Shown here piece after piece: positions 62,979 through 64,000 of a stretch of DNA of 64,000 nucleotides. The position numbers and the translations under genes are program-made. The stretch covers positions 2,070,001-2,134,000 of the forward strand of contig NZ_CP147404.1 in assembly GCF_037201805.1 (NCBI RefSeq), read 5' to 3'. Each line of letters opens with the position of its first letter. The stretch's first letter is position 1. The notes below the pieces were generated by a model. It was not told where the DNA came from. It ran no database searches and saw only the letters and a list, made by a program, of their open reading frames with translations. Source of the stretch: Bacillus sp. FJAT-52991 (lineage in GTDB: Bacteria > Bacillota > Bacilli > Bacillales > Domibacillaceae).

Positions 62979-63347
62979 TCATACCTTCAACCACCCGCTC
63001 ACTCCTTTGACAATGCTCCCTAGCTGTGAAACCGTATTCATCATCACTCCTGCTGTATCTAATGCTTTATTGATGTTAAAGGATCCATCTTCATTTTTAA
63101 ACGACTGCATAAACATATTACTCGTGTTCTTTTGTGGTATATTGGTAGGATATGGGGCAAGGGGCATTTGCGAATAAAGTGGATGCTTTTGTTCAGGCAT
63201 TTGCATTTGATACAACGGATGATCAAATAAATGACCAGCAAATGAAGAATACTCTTGAGCTTGTGAATGAAAAGCAGGATAAGATGGGCTATACGGATGA
63301 TACATATAATACTCAGGCCGAGGCGGCATCACTTCCCAAGGATTCAT
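62979..63347 (-). CDS. yppG: YppG-like spore/coat-associated protein
   Basis: The 122-residue protein has a Pro/Tyr/His/Gln-rich first part and the C-terminal block FKNEDGSFNINKALDTAGVM with VSGWLKV, which recurs in YppG proteins. Function unknown, probably sporulation-related in Bacillus. It is between mrfA and yppE as expected. Confidence 0.8.
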   Translation of the reverse strand: MNPWEVMPPRPEYYMYHPYSPSYPAFHSQAQEYSSFAGHLFDHPLYQMQMPEQKHPLYSQMPLAPYPTNIPQKNTSNMFMQSFKNEDGSFNINKALDTAGVMMNTVSQLGSIVKGVSGWLKV

Positions 63348-63414
63348 TCTTTCTCCCCCTACTTTACGGTTTGTTCATCATTATCGTATGAAACAGCAGG
63401 GCAAAAAGTGAGAA

Positions 63415-63765
63415 TCATTTCAGCTCTTTCAACAGGCTATTTAATAAGAAATTCGTCGATTCTATATAATTTTTAAAGCGAGTGTAGCTTGTTTCTGGAA
63501 AGAAAGCTTGGACAGACACTAACTCAATATTTTCAACCACTGCCTTCACTTGTGGTTGATGGATATATTTAAATCCCCCTTGTTGTAGCTGTGTTTCTAT
63601 TTCTTTTTTCCAGTGGATGGACACTTTATTCGCTCGATCGGCAAACGGCTTGACCTCTTGATAGAAATCGCCTTTTTCGTTCGTTTTTCTTTTCTCGTGG
63701 TAAATCTCATTTGCTTCTTTGACAATTGTCATCAATTCAGTTGTTAACTTCTGAAGCTCTTTCAT
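63415..63765 (-). CDS. yppE: YppE (DUF1798)
   Basis: A helical 116-residue protein beginning MKELQKLTTELMTIVKEANE with HWKKEIETQLQQ and FNPP-like FFPETSYTRFKNYIEST. It matches the DUF1798 four-helix family; function unknown. Gene order supports the name. Confidence 0.82.
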   Translation of the reverse strand: MKELQKLTTELMTIVKEANEIYHEKRKTNEKGDFYQEVKPFADRANKVSIHWKKEIETQLQQGGFKYIHQPQVKAVVENIELVSVQAFFPETSYTRFKNYIESTNFLLNSLLKELK

Positions 63766-63847
63766 CTGACATTCTCCTCTGACTGCAGCAATTCCTTACA
63801 GATGTTCACATTCTATAAGTTTTTTTGTCAGACTTCAAGCAATCGAG

Positions 63848-64000
63848 TTATAGCGGCTCGTATGTCACTTTGAATGATTGAACCATTTTATAAGAAGAAG
63901 GAGCGGAAAGAAGATAGTTTGCACCTTCTTCAAGGTGTTCTATTCGTTCTAAGATGAGCTCTTTTTTTCTCCAGAGGCGATTGCAATGAGCTTTATGCAA
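63848..64000 (-). CDS. C-terminal part of an upstream gene (possibly yppC, DUF2515)
   Basis: The open frame from the window edge to TAA at 63848 gives 50 residues reading HKAHCNRLWRKKELILERIE and ending VTYEPL. It continues beyond the window. In B. subtilis yppC lies in this position, but the name is a synteny guess. Confidence 0.5.
   Translation of the reverse strand: MHKAHCNRLWRKKELILERIEHLEEGANYLLSAPSSYKMVQSFKVTYEPL

Overview
The window looks like chromosomal DNA of a Bacillaceae bacterium (Bacillus sensu lato, not B. subtilis itself). The base composition is moderately AT-rich. Long stretches keep the B. subtilis 'yp' gene order: ypmS-ypmR, dfrA-thyA, ypiP-brxA-ypgR, mntR, cspD-ypeQ-ypeP-ypdP-rnhA, ypcP-dynA, ypbQ-bpsA, xpt-pbuX, ypsC-rnpB-gpsB-ypsA-cotD, mrfB-mrfA-yppG-yppE. 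A spore-coat gene, a class B RNase P RNA and a guanine riboswitch fit this assignment. No rRNA, tRNA, CRISPR array or complete prophage is visible.

Layout. Positions 1-2010 hold ypmS (partial), ypmR and a PCYCGC lipoprotein. Positions 2011-6955 are an AT-rich accessory island with a two-gene HerA-like ATPase plus OLD-like ATPase/TOPRIM module, a likely anti-phage system, and small immunity-like genes. Positions 7000-24100 are mostly housekeeping genes: a DegV protein, a BMP/TrpXYZ-like ABC transporter, folate and thymidylate genes, an ABC-F factor, fhs, mntR, cspD, and a queuosine-precursor transporter. Positions 25100-34400 are a second accessory stretch: an IS605-like relic, an SLH protein, small unknown genes, a TetR/hydrolase pair, and a very AT-rich two-component system. 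Positions 34800-43650 return to core genes (ypcP, a sulfurtransferase, the double dynamin dynA, the alkylpyrone genes bpsA-ypbQ). Within this stretch is a compact cluster of Fur-box-controlled micro-genes and a probable small RNA at 40.9-41.5 kb. Positions 43700-50100 are a graveyard of polymorphic-toxin tips: four C-terminal toxin fragments on the minus strand, each directly followed by an intact candidate immunity gene. Positions 50100-64000 are core again: xpt-pbuX under a guanine riboswitch, a ba3-type cytochrome oxidase under an apparent FNR box, ctaG, ypsC, rnpB, gpsB, ypsA, cotD, the mitomycin-repair pair mrfA/mrfB and yppG/yppE.

Most interesting points: (1) the HerA + OLD/TOPRIM pair, translationally coupled by an 8-base overlap; (2) the serial toxin-tip/immunity array with a duplicated upstream spacer; (3) a consensus sigma-A promoter overlapped by a Fur box driving a roughly 195-nt terminated transcript without a convincing ORF, next to 23- and 29-codon genes, the latter with two more Fur boxes; (4) three copies of a non-autonomous IS200/IS605-like element, each abutting a TTTAT pentamer, two of them in the U-tract of intrinsic terminators, the third a 48-bp product of internal deletion.

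All functional assignments come from reading motifs and from knowledge of the families; no database search was run.
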